From the NCBI RefSeq assembly GCF_900156545.1, contig NZ_FTNW01000002.1:62001-126000 (forward strand): a stretch of 64,000 nt of DNA. Reading direction: 5' to 3'. The notes below the pieces were generated by a model. It had not been told where the DNA came from. It did no database searches and saw nothing but the letters and a program-made list of their open reading frames with translations. The stretch is from Aquipseudomonas alcaligenes (GTDB taxonomy: Bacteria > Pseudomonadota > Gammaproteobacteria > Pseudomonadales > Pseudomonadaceae). Shown here piece by piece: positions 44,950 through 55,589 of this stretch (positions are counted from its first letter, which is position 1; each line of letters starts with the position of its first letter). The position numbers were made by a program, and so were the translations under genes.

Positions 44950-46455
44950 TCAGTCGTTGTGCAGGTCGATGATGGCGCTGGCGGTGTGCACCTTGACCTT
45001 GGCGGCGTCGTTGCGGGCCTGCTCGATCTTGTTCAGGTAGGCCTCGTTGACGTCACCGGTGACGTACTGGCCGTCGAACACCGCGCAATCGAAATGCTCG
45101 ATCTTGACCTTACCGCCGCCGACGGCTTCCTTGAGGTCGTCCAGGTCCTGGTACACCAGCCAGTCCGCGCCGATCAGCTCGGCCACTTCTTCGGTGGTGC
45201 GACCATGGGCGATCAGCTCGTGGGCGCTCGGCATGTCGATGCCGTACACGTTCGGATAGCGCACCGCCGGGGCCGCGGAGCAGAAGTAGACGTTCTTCGC
45301 CCCGGCTTCGCGGGCCATCTGGATGATCTGCTTGCAGGTGGTACCGCGCACGATGGAGTCGTCCACCAGCATCACGTTCTTGCCGCGGAACTCCAGGTCG
45401 ATGGCGTTGAGCTTCTGGCGTACCGATTTCTTGCGCGCGGCCTGGCCCGGCATGATGAAGGTACGGCCGATGTAGCGGTTCTTGACGAAGCCTTCGCGGA
45501 ATTTCACGCCCAGCTGGTTGGCCAGCTCCAGGGCGGAGGTGCGGCTGGTATCCGGGATCGGAATGACCACGTCGATGTCATGATCCGGGCGCTCGCGCTG
45601 GATCTTCTCGGCCAGCTTCTCGCCCATGCGCAGGCGCGCCTTGTACACCGACACGCCGTCCATCAGCGAGTCCGGGCGGGCCAGATAGACGTGCTCGAAG
45701 ATGCACGGCGAGTACTGCGGGTTGGAGGCGCACTGCCGGGTATGCAGCTTGCCATCCTCGGTGATGTACACCGCTTCGCCCGGCGCCAGGTCGCGGATCA
45801 GGCTGAAACCGAGCACGTCGAGCGCGACGCTCTCGGAGGCGATCATGTACTCCACGCCCTCGTCGGTGTGACGCTGGCCGAAGACGATCGGGCGGATCGC
45901 ATGCGGATCGCGGAAGCCGACCACGCCGTAGCCGGTGATCATCGCCACCACGGCATAGCCACCACGGCAGCGGGCGTGCACGCCGGCGACGGCGGCAAAC
46001 ACGTCTTCCTCGGTCGGCTGCAGCTTGCCGCGCACCGCCAGCTCATGGGCGAACACGTTGAGCAGCACTTCCGAGTCGGAGTTGGTGTTGACGTGGCGCA
46101 GGTCGGACTCGTAGATCTCGCGCGACAGCTGCTCGACGTTGGTCAGGTTGCCGTTGTGCGCCAGGGTGATGCCGTACGGCGAGTTGACGTAGAACGGCTG
46201 CGCCTCGGCGGAACTGGAGCTGCCGGCGGTGGGATAGCGCACGTGGCCGATGCCGACGTGGCCCACCAGGCGCTGCATGTGGCGTTGCTGGAACACATCG
46301 CGCACCAGACCGTTGTCCTTGCGCAGGAACAGACGCCCGTCGTGGCTGGTGACGATGCCGGCAGCGTCCTGGCCGCGATGCTGGAGCACGGTAAGGGCGT
46401 CATACAGGGACTGATTGACGTTGGACTTACCGACGATACCGACGATGCCGCACAT
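44950..46455 (-). CDS. purF: Amidophosphoribosyltransferase
   Basis: This 501-residue enzyme catalyses the first committed step of purine synthesis (PRPP plus glutamine). The start at 46455 gives MCGIVGIVG, leaving Cys2 free to become the N-terminal nucleophile of the glutaminase domain. The C-terminal PRPP site includes [13 protein letters not shown]. The length is typical. It lies 33 bases downstream of cvpA, in the classical cvpA-purF pair. Confidence 0.97.
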   Translation of the reverse strand: MCGIVGIVGKSNVNQSLYDALTVLQHRGQDAAGIVTSHDGRLFLRKDNGLVRDVFQQRHMQRLVGHVGIGHVRYPTAGSSSSAEAQPFYVNSPYGITLAHNGNLTNVEQLSREIYESDLRHVNTNSDSEVLLNVFAHELAVRGKLQPTEEDVFAAVAGVHARCRGGYAVVAMITGYGVVGFRDPHAIRPIVFGQRHTDEGVEYMIASESVALDVLGFSLIRDLAPGEAVYITEDGKLHTRQCASNPQYSPCIFEHVYLARPDSLMDGVSVYKARLRMGEKLAEKIQRERPDHDIDVVIPIPDTSRTSALELANQLGVKFREGFVKNRYIGRTFIMPGQAARKKSVRQKLNAIDLEFRGKNVMLVDDSIVRGTTCKQIIQMAREAGAKNVYFCSAAPAVRYPNVYGIDMPSAHELIAHGRTTEEVAELIGADWLVYQDLDDLKEAVGGGKVKIEHFDCAVFDGQYVTGDVNEAYLNKIEQARNDAAKVKVHTASAIIDLHND

Positions 46456-46488
46456 GTGACGCAACCTCTGTGTTGTGAATCGGGAAAC

Positions 46489-47052
46489 CTATGGGCGCTC
46501 GGGCAGCACGGGCTGCGAGAGCACGTCCTTGAACGGTAGTTCAGGCGTATCAGTGATGCCGCTGGCAAGCCACTGACTGGTCAGGTTGAGAATCAGGTTC
46601 TTCGACCAGTCCGCCACCATCAGAAAATGCGGCAGCAGGGTCGACTGCTGCCACCACTGATCCTGTTGCACCGGTGCCAGGCTCACCAGCCCCACCAGCA
46701 CCACCACCAGCAGGGCCCCGCGCGCCGCGCCGAAGACCATGCCGAGAAAACGATCGGTGCCCGACAGGCCGGTTACCCGGATCAGCTCACCGATAAGGAA
46801 ATTGATCAGCGCCCCGACCAGCAGGGTCACGATGAAGAGAATGGCGCACGCGGCGATGACGCGCATCGACGGCGTCTCGATGAAATCCGTCAGGTGCTGC
46901 GACAGGGCACCGCCGAACATCCAGGCGACCACGCCGGCGATGATCCAGGTCAGCAGCGACAGGGCCTCCTTGAAGAAGCCACGGCGCAGGCTGATCAGAC
47001 TGGAGATGGCGATGATGGCGATGATCGCCCAATCGACCCAAGTGAATGCCAC
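46489..47052 (-). CDS. cvpA: CvpA family membrane protein
   Basis: This 187-residue protein with four membrane helices in its first 120 residues begins with GTG at 47052 (MAFTWVDWAIIAIIAISSL). CvpA proteins are needed for colicin V production in E. coli and are linked to envelope stress. The position directly before purF is the conserved arrangement. Confidence 0.92.
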   Translation of the reverse strand: MAFTWVDWAIIAIIAISSLISLRRGFFKEALSLLTWIIAGVVAWMFGGALSQHLTDFIETPSMRVIAACAILFIVTLLVGALINFLIGELIRVTGLSGTDRFLGMVFGAARGALLVVVLVGLVSLAPVQQDQWWQQSTLLPHFLMVADWSKNLILNLTSQWLASGITDTPELPFKDVLSQPVLPERP

Positions 47053-47131
47053 GTTGCTGCCTACAGACGGGAAAGGCGGCGAATTCTAACAGAGCGCGCC
47101 CGGCCGGGTAAGCCGGGGCGCCATACGGAGA

Positions 47132-47731
47132 TCAGCCGTTTTCCGGCTGGAAGCGGACAACAAAGCCGTTGAGCTTCTGCTGGCGATTGAGCTGGTCGCG
47201 CAAACGATCGGCCTCGGCGCGCTCGATCACCGGCCCGACGAACACCCGGTTCATGCCGTCGAAGCTGCGGATATAGGCGTTGTAGCCCTTGCTGCGCAGG
47301 GTCTGCTGCAGCTTCTCGGCCCCGGCACGGCTGGACAGGCTGGCCAGCTGCACCGACCAACTGACCGGCAAACTGTTGGCATCCAGGCCGCTGGCGGACT
47401 TCTCTTCGACTTTCTGCGGCGCCACCGCCTGCGGCTGCACGGGTTGCGGCACAGCAGCCGGCGGCACGACATCCGTCAGCGCTTCAGCGGGCGTCTGCGG
47501 CACCGGCTCCACCGGCGGCACTTCATCTTCGGCCACCGGTTCGGGCACGCTCACCGGTTCGAGTTCGATCTCCGGCATGACCGGGCGCTCGGGCATGGCG
47601 GGGGCATCCACGCTGACCTGGCGCAGCTCGTCCTCGCGGGAAAACAGCATGGGCAGGAAGATCACCGCCAGCGCTACCAGCACCAGCGCGCCGACTATCC
47701 GCTGCTTGAGCCCCTTATCCAGCACCGCCAT
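47132..47731 (-). CDS. SPOR domain protein, DedD-like
   Basis: This 199-residue protein starts at 47731 ([20 protein letters not shown]) with a GGAGG site. It has one membrane helix (about 11-30), a long Pro/Val/Glu-rich periplasmic linker and a C-terminal SPOR domain (about 120-195: SWSVQLASLSSRAGAEKL, FVGPV). SPOR domains bind denuded peptidoglycan at the septum, so a cell division role is expected. Its start overlaps the folC stop by 17 bases. Confidence 0.9.
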   Translation of the reverse strand: MAVLDKGLKQRIVGALVLVALAVIFLPMLFSREDELRQVSVDAPAMPERPVMPEIELEPVSVPEPVAEDEVPPVEPVPQTPAEALTDVVPPAAVPQPVQPQAVAPQKVEEKSASGLDANSLPVSWSVQLASLSSRAGAEKLQQTLRSKGYNAYIRSFDGMNRVFVGPVIERAEADRLRDQLNRQQKLNGFVVRFQPENG

Positions 47732-49013
47732 CGCCTGCCTCCGCCTGTTGGCTGAGCCACTCCAGGGCTTCAGCCACGCAATAGAAAGATCCGAACACGA
47801 GAATCTCGTCATCCTCGCTCGCCCGGCCACACTGTACCAGCAATGCCTCGGCGACGCTGGAGCAGGCATGCACCTCGGCACCCAGGTTGCGCAATGCAGC
47901 CTCCAGCTCAGCGGCAGATCGGGTACGCGGACTGTCCAGCGGCGTCACGGCCCAAGCCTGGATATCGACCTGCAGCGGCGCCAGTACGCCGATCAGGTCC
48001 TTGTCCGCCAGCAGGCCGAACACCGCCAGACGCTGCCCCTTGAGCGGGCGCGCCGCCAGGCGCGACGCGAGATATTCGGCGGCATGCGGGTTGTGACCGA
48101 CATCGAGCAGCAGACTCAATGACTTGCCTTGCCAGTTCAGCTGACGCCGCTCCAGGCGCCCGCTCACCCGCGTGGCGCCCAGCGCATGCGCCAGGCGCTC
48201 GGGCTGCCAGGCTATATCCAGCGCAGCGTAGGCCTGCAGGGCCAGTGCGGCATTCTCCATCGGCAGGTCCAGCAGCGGCAGATCATGCAGCTCCAACACC
48301 CGCCCGTCGGCAGTCAGGCCGCGCCAGTGCCAGCCTCTCTCACCCACGGCCAGGTCATAATCGCGACCACGTAGAAACAGCGGGCAATCCAGCTCCGCCA
48401 CTTTCTGCAACAGTGGCAGCGGCGGATCGAGGTCGCCACACAGCGCCGGCTTGCTCTGGCGCAGAATACCGGCTTTCTCGAAAGCCACCGATTCGCGGGT
48501 GTCACCCAGCCACTCGGCATGATCCAGGCCGATGCTGGTGACCAGCGCCAGGTCGGCATCGACCAGGTTGACCGCATCCAGCCGCCCGCCGAGACCGACC
48601 TCGAGCACCACGGCATCCAGGCTGGCACGCTCGAACAGCCAGAAGGCCGCCAGGGTGCCCATCTCGAAGTAGGTCAGGGATATTTCTTCACGCCCCGCTT
48701 CGACAGCGGCAAAGGCCGTGCACAGCTCGTCATCGGAGGCATCGCGGCCCTGCAACTGCACGCGCTCGTTGTAACGCAGCAGATGGGGCGAGCTGTATAC
48801 GCCGACCCTGAGCCCCTGCTCGCGCAGCAACGAGGCCAGGAAAGCGCAGGTAGAACCCTTGCCGTTGGTGCCGGTAACGGTGATCACCAGCGGTGCCGGC
48901 TTACCCAGACCCAGCCGACGAGCCACCTCGCGCGAACGCTCCAGGCCCATGTCGATGGCACTGGGGTGCAGCTGCTCCAGGTAACTCAGCCAGTCGGCAA
49001 GGGATCGGCTCAT
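47715..49013 (-). CDS. folC: Dihydrofolate synthase / folylpolyglutamate synthase
   Basis: This 432-residue Mur-ligase-type enzyme adds glutamate to dihydropteroate and folates. The P-loop TGTNGKGST is at 47-55, followed by the [13 protein letters not shown] substrate stretch. [20 protein letters not shown] is the conserved central motif. It overlaps accD by four bases and dedD by 17 bases, in the conserved accD-folC-dedD order. Confidence 0.96.
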   Translation of the reverse strand: MSRSLADWLSYLEQLHPSAIDMGLERSREVARRLGLGKPAPLVITVTGTNGKGSTCAFLASLLREQGLRVGVYSSPHLLRYNERVQLQGRDASDDELCTAFAAVEAGREEISLTYFEMGTLAAFWLFERASLDAVVLEVGLGGRLDAVNLVDADLALVTSIGLDHAEWLGDTRESVAFEKAGILRQSKPALCGDLDPPLPLLQKVAELDCPLFLRGRDYDLAVGERGWHWRGLTADGRVLELHDLPLLDLPMENAALALQAYAALDIAWQPERLAHALGATRVSGRLERRQLNWQGKSLSLLLDVGHNPHAAEYLASRLAARPLKGQRLAVFGLLADKDLIGVLAPLQVDIQAWAVTPLDSPRTRSAAELEAALRNLGAEVHACSSVAEALLVQCGRASEDDEILVFGSFYCVAEALEWLSQQAEAGDGGAG

Positions 49014-49885
49014 GCAATGGCCGCAGGTGTCGGCAGATGCTGCAACTGCGCCAGCAGACGAGCCAGGCGCGGCCGCAGTTCACTGCGGTGGATGATCATG
49101 TCGATGGCGCCGTGCTCCAGCAGGAACTCGCTGCGCTGGAAACCTTCCGGCAGCTTCTCGCGCACGGTCTGCTCGATCACTCGCGGCCCGGCGAAACCAA
49201 TCAGCGCACGCGGCTCGGCAACGATCACGTCACCGAGCATCGCCAGGCTGGCGGATACACCACCGTAGACCGGGTCGGTCAGCACGGAGATGAAAGGAAT
49301 ACCTTCTTCGCGCAAGCGCGCCAGCACTGCACTGGTCTTGGCCATCTGCATCAGCGAGATCAGCGCCTCCTGCATGCGCGCACCGCCGGAAGCGGCGAAA
49401 CACACCAGCGGGCAGCGCTTTTCCAAGGCGACGTTGGCGGCACGCACGAAACGCTCGCCGACGATGGCGCCCATGGAGCCGCCCATGAAACTGAACTCGA
49501 AGGCGCAGGCCACAATAGGCATGCCCTGCAGCTTGCCGCTCATGGCAATCAGCGCATCCTTCTCGCCGGTCTCCTTCTGCGCGGCAGCCAGGCGATCCTT
49601 GTACTTCTTGCTGTCACGGAACTTCAGGCGGTCCACCGGCTCCAGCTCGGCCCCCAGCTCGTCGCGACCATCCTGATCGAGGAACAGATCGAGGCGCGCG
49701 CGCGCATCGATGCGCATGTGGTGGTTGCACTTGGGGCAGACGTCGAGGGTCTTTTCCAGTTCGGGGCGATAGAGCACAGCATCGCAGGACGGGCACTTGT
49801 GCCAGAGCCCTTCGGGGACCGAGCTCTTCTTGACCTCGGAACGCATGATCGAGGGGATCAGTTTTTCTCTCAGCCAGTTGCTCAT
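49010..49885 (-). CDS. accD: Acetyl-CoA carboxylase carboxyltransferase subunit beta
   Basis: This 291-residue subunit of the fatty acid synthesis carboxylase has an N-terminal four-Cys zinc ribbon (C31, C34, C50, C53) and a crotonase-type carboxyltransferase domain with the [19 protein letters not shown] stretch. The start at 49885 ([14 protein letters not shown]) is the family start; upstream in-frame codons overlap a spacer without coding character. Confidence 0.97.
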   Translation of the reverse strand: MSNWLREKLIPSIMRSEVKKSSVPEGLWHKCPSCDAVLYRPELEKTLDVCPKCNHHMRIDARARLDLFLDQDGRDELGAELEPVDRLKFRDSKKYKDRLAAAQKETGEKDALIAMSGKLQGMPIVACAFEFSFMGGSMGAIVGERFVRAANVALEKRCPLVCFAASGGARMQEALISLMQMAKTSAVLARLREEGIPFISVLTDPVYGGVSASLAMLGDVIVAEPRALIGFAGPRVIEQTVREKLPEGFQRSEFLLEHGAIDMIIHRSELRPRLARLLAQLQHLPTPAAIA

Positions 49886-50019
49886 GCTTACTCTCCGTAG
49901 CTGTTGCGGCGGGCCTTGCGGCGACCCGGGCGAATCTGATTCAGGCCCTCGGTGGCTGTCACCACCCTCGGGCAGGGGCACAATGGCTTATGGACGGCAG
50001 GCATCCGGCCGTCGTCACA

Positions 50020-50640
50020 TCAGTTGCCACGTGCCGCGCGAATGAACGCGCCGATTTTCTCCACATCCTTGACGCCCTTGCTCGCCTCCACCCCACCGCT
50101 GACATCCACCGCGTAGGGGCGCACTCGGCTCACGGCTTCGGCCACGCTGTCCGGACGCAGGCCACCAGCCAGGATCAGCGGCTTGCTCAGCGCCTGCGGA
50201 ATCAGAGACCAGTCGAACGCCTCGCCGGTTCCTCCGGGAACCCCCTCGACATAGGCATCCAGCAGAATGCCCTGGGCACTGGGATAACGCGCCACCTGAG
50301 CGGCGATATCGTCACCGGCCTTGACCCGCAGCGCCTTGATATAGGGGCGCCCGAACGCCTCGCACTGCTGCACCGACTCATCGCCGTGAAACTGCAGCAG
50401 ATCCAGCGGCACGCTGGCGAGGATGCGCTCCAGCTCATTGCGCTCGGCGTCGACGAACAGGCCAACGGTGGTCACGAAGGGTGGCAGCGCGGCGAGGATC
50501 GCGCGCGCCTGCTCGATATCCACCGCCCTCGGACTCTTGGCATAGAACACCAAACCGATGGCATCGGCACCTGCCGCAGCGACGGCCAAGGCATCCTCGA
50601 CTCGGGTGATTCCGCAGATTTTGACGCGAACGGCAGTCAA
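50020..50640 (-). CDS. trpF: Phosphoribosylanthranilate isomerase
   Basis: This 206-residue TIM-barrel enzyme of tryptophan synthesis has KICGITR with the catalytic Cys near residue 10, the [12 protein letters not shown] strand and a C-terminal [14 protein letters not shown] phosphate site. The start codon appears to be TTG at 50640; no ATG or GTG gives the complete N-terminus. It lies 56 bases after truA and upstream of accD, the standard Pseudomonas order. Confidence 0.96.
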   Translation of the reverse strand: MTAVRVKICGITRVEDALAVAAAGADAIGLVFYAKSPRAVDIEQARAILAALPPFVTTVGLFVDAERNELERILASVPLDLLQFHGDESVQQCEAFGRPYIKALRVKAGDDIAAQVARYPSAQGILLDAYVEGVPGGTGEAFDWSLIPQALSKPLILAGGLRPDSVAEAVSRVRPYAVDVSGGVEASKGVKDVEKIGAFIRAARGN

Positions 50641-50696
50641 CGTGCAGGCACCTTCTGGAAAATAAAATCTGATGTTAACAAAGCCACGAAGCAGTT

Positions 50697-51554
50697 TCAG
50701 CCGAAGCTTTGCGGCAGCGCGGAGAGAAAATGCGGCCCCAGATAACGCTGCGGCAGCTCGAACTCCGGCGGGTACTCCACCTGAACCAGATACAGACCGT
50801 AGGGATGGGCGGTGACGCCGCCGGCACGCCGATCACGTGCGGCCAGCACCTCGGCCACCCAGTCTGGCTCGCGCTCGCCGGCACCGATGGTCATCAGCAC
50901 CCCGGCGAAGTTGCGCACCATATGATGAAGGAAGGCATTGGCGCGCACGTCGACGACGATGAAACGGCCGTGCTCGATCACCTCCAGATGGTGCACCGTT
51001 TTCACCGGCGACTTGGCCTGGCACTGCACGGCACGGAACGAGGTGAAGTCGTGGGTGCCGACCAGGTGAGCGGCCGCCTCGCGCATGCGCGCCACGTCCA
51101 GCGGACGATGGTTCCAGGTGACCTCCTCGGCCAAGTGCGCCGGGCGGATCGGATCGTTGTAGATCACGTAGCGATAGCGTCGGGCGAAGGCCTTGAAACG
51201 CGCATGGAACTCCGCCGGCATCACCTTGGCCCAGGTCACGCTGATATCAGGCGGGAGGTTGGCATTGCCGCCCATGATCCAGGCCTTGAGCGGCCGCTCA
51301 ACGCGGGTATCGAAGTGCACCACCTGGCCGCTGGCATGTACGCCGGCATCGGTGCGCCCGGCGCACATCAGGCTGACCGGCTCGGCCGCGACCTGCGACA
51401 ACGCCTTTTCCAGCGCCGCCTGCACCGAGGGCACACCGCTCTCCTGGCGCTGCCACCCACGATAACGTGCGCCCTTGTACTCGATACCCAGGGCAATTCT
51501 GGAAACGCCAGGGGCGGCCATTTCGGCCGCCCCTGGTGATGGTGCTTCAGACAT
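50697..51554 (-). CDS. truA: tRNA pseudouridine(38-40) synthase
   Basis: This 285-residue enzyme modifies uridines 38-40 in the anticodon arm. The catalytic Asp is 69 in [12 protein letters not shown], and [14 protein letters not shown] near the N-terminus is characteristic. Two starts are possible: ATG 51554, three bases after the fimV stop, or ATG 51521, which sits in the loop of a perfect 12-bp hairpin. I give the longer form, with coupling to fimV. Confidence 0.94.
   Translation of the reverse strand: MSEAPSPGAAEMAAPGVSRIALGIEYKGARYRGWQRQESGVPSVQAALEKALSQVAAEPVSLMCAGRTDAGVHASGQVVHFDTRVERPLKAWIMGGNANLPPDISVTWAKVMPAEFHARFKAFARRYRYVIYNDPIRPAHLAEEVTWNHRPLDVARMREAAAHLVGTHDFTSFRAVQCQAKSPVKTVHHLEVIEHGRFIVVDVRANAFLHHMVRNFAGVLMTIGAGEREPDWVAEVLAARDRRAGGVTAHPYGLYLVQVEYPPEFELPQRYLGPHFLSALPQSFG
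51508..51536. other. Perfect 12-bp hairpin at the fimV-truA junction
   Basis: Arms 51508-51519 and 51525-51536 are perfectly complementary around a five-base loop. It lies inside the first codons of truA and overlaps its second possible ATG. There is no T run. It may be a fimV 3'-end or translational control structure. Confidence 0.6.
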
Positions 51555-51557
51555 GGA

Positions 51558-54326
51558 TCAGCTCAGCTTGGAGATCAGCTCGCGCGCTTCCTGCTGCTGA
51601 CCTTCGCTACCCTCGGCGATCACTTCGTCGAGGATGTCGCGGGCACCTTCGCTATCACCCATATCGATGTAGGCACGGGCCAGGTCCAGCTTGGTAGCGG
51701 TCTCGTCGGTACCCGAGAGGAAGTCGAAGTCGTCGTCCATATCCAGACCTGCTGCGGCGGGGGCGGCTTCGGGCTGCACAACCGGCAGTTCGTCAGCCAG
51801 ACCGCTGCTCAGTTCGTTCAGCTCGGCGGATACCTCGTCAAGCTGTGCGGCGAAGCTGTCCTCAGCCGGGGTGGCGGGAGTCTCGTCGGCCAACGACAGA
51901 TCGAAATCGGCCGGCATGTCCAGCTCGAGATCACTGCTTACGGCAGCCGGAGCGGCGGGCTCATCGTCCAGGCTGAGCATGAAGTCGTCTTCGACAGCAG
52001 CAGCCGGCTTGCTTTCGGCCTCCAGATCCAGGCTGAAATCAGCCAGATCGTCGCCGAGCGAAAGGCTGTCACCCCCCAGATCCAGGTCGAACTCCATGTC
52101 AGCCGTAGCGTTGCTGGCCGGAGCGGCAGGCGTATCAAAGTCCAGCCCCAGATCATCCAGAGTTGTGTCTGCAACAGCAGCGGGAGCTGCCGATTCGTCG
52201 CGTCCTACATCCAGATCATCCAGGCTCAGGTCGAAGGAGTCATCCAGATCGGCCGGCGCGGCGGCAGGCTTGGCAACCGGCTCATCGAGCGTCAGATCAT
52301 CCAGGCTGAAGCTATCCAGATCGCTGTCGGCGGCAGCAACCGCGACACCACCCGCAAAAGCAGCAGCAGCCATGGCCGGGTACTTGGCCTTCAGTTGATC
52401 GACAGCACCGGCGGAGCCGCCAATCTCGCGCAGCTCTTGCTCCTGACGGGCAAAGCCGTCGCGATCACCGAGCTCGGCGTAGACTTCCATCAGCTTGAGG
52501 CGCAGGTCACTGCGTTGCGGCTCGTCATTGAGCGCGTTCTGCAACAGCTCGGCGGCCTGAGTGAACTTGCCGTAGGCGATGTAGATATCAGCCTCGCCCA
52601 GCGCATCGGCGGTCTGCGGAGCGACGCGCTCTTCAGCCTTGTCACGTACCTGGGTGTCGTCGGAGGCATCGTCCAGACCGGCAAAGCTGTCGTCCGGCAG
52701 ATCCATCTCGCTGGCAAAGGAATCGCTGGACGATTCCGGAGCCAGGCTGTCCTGCAACTCTGCTTCCTTCATGGCGTTGCGGCGCGACAGCACCATCAGG
52801 CCGATGAGCAGGGCCAGCAGCGCACCACCGCCCACGGCACCAAGCAGCATGGGGTTGGCCAGCAACTCATCGAGCATGCTCTGCGGCTCGGGCTCCTTCA
52901 CCACTGGAGCAACCGGCTTGGCCGGCTGCACAGGCTTGGCCGGTTGGGCTGGTTTTTCTGCAGCCGGGGCTACCGGCTTCTCGGCAGGCTTGACCGGCTC
53001 GCTTTTCACTGCCGGCTCTTCGTAATTGAAATCAGTAGCTGCCGGTTTCTCGGCCGGCTTCACTTCCGCCGGCTTGACCTCGGCAGGCTTGGCCTCGGTG
53101 ACCGGCGCCGCTGGCTTGACTTCGGCAGCCGGAGTGGCCGACTGGGCCGGAGCGGCAGCCTTGCCCTGCTGAGCAAGATCGCTCTGCAGCTTGGCCAGTT
53201 GATTATCCTTGAGCTCGATCAGGCGCTGCAGCTTGTCCACCTGGCTCTGCAGGTCGGTCATGCGCCCTTTCAGCTCCTCGTTTTCACGACGAGTCGAGTC
53301 CAGGCTTTCCTTGGTAACCGCCAGCTGATCGTTGAGCGCCTTGCTGTCGCCCTTGCCCTTCTCGCTGCCAGCAGTGGACTTGCCGGAGTCGGCAGAGACC
53401 AGTTTCAGGCTGTCTTTGCTCTCGGCCTTGGCCGGTGCGGCACCCGCGCTGTCGCGCTTGGTGGCATCCAGCTGACGCGAGGTACTGGCCGCTACGCTAC
53501 GCCCTTCGCGCCAGGCATTGTTCTGCTCGGTGACCTGGGCCAGGGCCTCGGCCTGGCTACGACTCTTGATCTGCGCATCGGTGGGCAGACGCAGCACCTG
53601 GCCGCTCTTCAGGCGGTTGATATTGCCGCCAACAAAGGCATTCGGGTTGAGATCGAGAATCGCCAGCATGGCCTGATGTACGCTGCCGCTCTGGCGGCTG
53701 CTCTGGGCGATTTCCCACAGCGTGTCGCTGGAAGTGGTCTTGTACTGATCCCCCTCGATCTTGCTTGCCGCGACGGGAGCCGGCGCAGCTGGAGCTGCCG
53801 GGCGCACCGGCGCACTGGCCGAAGGAGTAACCGGGCGCGGGGTCGGCGCAACGGTTTGCGGACGCGGTGCAGGAGCAGTTGCGACCGGCAGGCGCGGAGC
53901 GGTGCTAACCACAGGCGTCGGCGAGTACATCGGCGGATCGAGCAGCAGGGTGTACTCACGCAGCAAGCGGCCATTGGGCCACAGCACTTCGACCAGGAAG
54001 TTGACGTAAGGCTCGCGCACCGGCTTGGTGGAGGTGATGCGAATCACGCTCTTGCCGTTGGGCTTGATAACCGGCGTGAACTTGAGATCGGTCAGGAAGT
54101 ACTGACGATCGACGCCGGCCTTGTTGAACTCCTCGGGCGACGCCAGGCTGGGGATTACCTCGCCCTGAGCCAGATCACGCACCTCGAGCAGCTCGATCTC
54201 CGCCACCAGCGGTTGGCTCAGCGAGGACTGCAGGTCGATTTCTCCCAGTCCCAGTGCATGTGCCGTACCGGAGGTCAGCGCGGAAGCAGCCGCAATTGCC
54301 AGCACCAGTTTGCGAACCCGAACCAT
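51558..54326 (-). CDS. fimV: Polar hub / type IV pilus assembly protein FimV
   Basis: This 922-residue envelope protein starts at 54326 with a signal peptide (MVRVRKLVLAIAAASALTSG, cleaved near AHA). It has the conserved FimV N-terminal region LGLGEIDLQSSLSQPL, a LysM peptidoglycan-binding domain (about 194-248), a coiled coil (333-386), a Lys-Pro-Ala repeat tract and one membrane helix (about 493-513). The long cytosolic tail is acidic, with repeated DLDDL-like units, and ends in the TPR-like FimV C-terminal domain. In P. aeruginosa it organises the cell pole for type IV pili and signalling. The signal and LysM strongly support the call. Confidence 0.95.
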   Translation of the reverse strand: MVRVRKLVLAIAAASALTSGTAHALGLGEIDLQSSLSQPLVAEIELLEVRDLAQGEVIPSLASPEEFNKAGVDRQYFLTDLKFTPVIKPNGKSVIRITSTKPVREPYVNFLVEVLWPNGRLLREYTLLLDPPMYSPTPVVSTAPRLPVATAPAPRPQTVAPTPRPVTPSASAPVRPAAPAAPAPVAASKIEGDQYKTTSSDTLWEIAQSSRQSGSVHQAMLAILDLNPNAFVGGNINRLKSGQVLRLPTDAQIKSRSQAEALAQVTEQNNAWREGRSVAASTSRQLDATKRDSAGAAPAKAESKDSLKLVSADSGKSTAGSEKGKGDSKALNDQLAVTKESLDSTRRENEELKGRMTDLQSQVDKLQRLIELKDNQLAKLQSDLAQQGKAAAPAQSATPAAEVKPAAPVTEAKPAEVKPAEVKPAEKPAATDFNYEEPAVKSEPVKPAEKPVAPAAEKPAQPAKPVQPAKPVAPVVKEPEPQSMLDELLANPMLLGAVGGGALLALLIGLMVLSRRNAMKEAELQDSLAPESSSDSFASEMDLPDDSFAGLDDASDDTQVRDKAEERVAPQTADALGEADIYIAYGKFTQAAELLQNALNDEPQRSDLRLKLMEVYAELGDRDGFARQEQELREIGGSAGAVDQLKAKYPAMAAAAFAGGVAVAAADSDLDSFSLDDLTLDEPVAKPAAAPADLDDSFDLSLDDLDVGRDESAAPAAVADTTLDDLGLDFDTPAAPASNATADMEFDLDLGGDSLSLGDDLADFSLDLEAESKPAAAVEDDFMLSLDDEPAAPAAVSSDLELDMPADFDLSLADETPATPAEDSFAAQLDEVSAELNELSSGLADELPVVQPEAAPAAAGLDMDDDFDFLSGTDETATKLDLARAYIDMGDSEGARDILDEVIAEGSEGQQQEARELISKLS

Positions 54327-54479
54327 AGCGTAATCCCTTGTTTTATCTTTTTTTCTCGTTGGACGAGAGGATTTGAAGTGCGCTGCCTGCACCCGCCCGA
54401 AAGCGACTCCCCGTCAGCGCACTACCAAAACAGTATTGCCAAGCTAGAATAATTCTTCAAATTTGGGGCTAAGTATCTT

Positions 54480-55484
54480 TTACAGATAGTGTTTTATCAA
54501 CAACTCACCAATTTGCACAGCATTGAGCGCAGAGCCTTTTCGCACATTATCTGACGCAATCCACAAATTAAGCTCCGCTGGATCGTCCAGCCCCGCCCGC
54601 AGGCGCCCTACATACAACTCATCCTGCCCCACTGCATCACCAACCACGGTCGGATAATCGCCGGTTTCGACCAGCTCTATTGCGGACTGCTGCGCCAACA
54701 AGGCAGCGACAGCCGGCACATCCACCGGCTTATCGGTCTGCAGACAGACCGCCAGGCTATCGCCAAAGAATACCGGCGCCAGACTGCAGCTGACCGAAAC
54801 CTTGAGGCCCTCGATACCCAGCACCTGCTTCAGCTCTGTCGCCACCCGCCGTTCGAGTCGGGCATGACCGCCCTCCTCCAGCTCACCCACCTGGGCCAAC
54901 AGGTTGAACGCCACCTGGCGATCCAACAGCTGTGGCTCCAGCGGGCGCATGTTGAGCAACTCGGTAGTCTGCCGGGCCAACTCGGCAATACCGGCACGCC
55001 CCAGAGTAGAAACCGCCAACGCGGCATTGAGGACGACCCGACGCAGACCGAGCTGATCGCGCAGCGGCCCCAGCACGGCAGCCAGAGCAGTGGCGGCCGG
55101 CGCAGGACTGCTCACCAGATAGGGCGCACGCAAATTCGCCAGCGCTTCGGCATTGGCCTCCGGAACGACCGGCAACGCCTGCGCCAGCGCACCACTCAGG
55201 TCGATCACCGTACAACCGGCCGCAACAGCCTTGTCGGCGTATTGCCGGCTGACTGCTTCACCAGCGGCGAAGAATGCCAGCCCCACTTGAGTGAAATCGA
55301 AGCCAGCAAGCTCACGTACCCGCAGATTCTTGCCACGGAAGGGCACGGACTGCCCCGCGGAATCGCCGCCCGCCAACAGGTGCAGGTTGCCGACCGGGAA
55401 CTCGCGCTCCTCGAGCAGTTGCACCAGGGCCTCGCCAACGGTGCCGGTGGCGCCGATCACGGCGAGATCAACAGTCTTGGACAT
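54480..55484 (-). CDS. usg: Aspartate-semialdehyde dehydrogenase homologue (Usg-type, probably catalytically inactive)
   Basis: This 334-residue paralogue of Asd has the NADP motif IGATGTVGEALVQLLEER. In place of the catalytic N-C of active ASADH it has YLVSSPAPAATA (122-133), with no Cys, so it is probably not an enzyme of that type. Usg proteins next to asd in other gammaproteobacteria are of unknown function. The final 3' segment is A+T-richer (about 37% G+C in 54481-54540 by hand count). Confidence 0.85.
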   Translation of the reverse strand: MSKTVDLAVIGATGTVGEALVQLLEEREFPVGNLHLLAGGDSAGQSVPFRGKNLRVRELAGFDFTQVGLAFFAAGEAVSRQYADKAVAAGCTVIDLSGALAQALPVVPEANAEALANLRAPYLVSSPAPAATALAAVLGPLRDQLGLRRVVLNAALAVSTLGRAGIAELARQTTELLNMRPLEPQLLDRQVAFNLLAQVGELEEGGHARLERRVATELKQVLGIEGLKVSVSCSLAPVFFGDSLAVCLQTDKPVDVPAVAALLAQQSAIELVETGDYPTVVGDAVGQDELYVGRLRAGLDDPAELNLWIASDNVRKGSALNAVQIGELLIKHYL

Positions 55485-55540
55485 CGAGAAACCTCTAGAT
55501 ACACCTCATGGAGCGGCACTCTACCCTGTACGGCCCGGAA

Positions 55541-55571
55541 AATAAAAAGGGCCGGTCTCGGACCGGCCCTT
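55541..55571 (-). terminator. Rho-independent terminator after asd
   Basis: An 11-bp perfect stem (55547-55557 with 55561-55571) with a three-base loop is followed on the minus strand by TTTTATTTT. It lies between the asd stop (55590) and the usg gene, so usg is read separately. Confidence 0.9.
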
Positions 55572-55589
55572 CTCAACCCACCTGAACGA

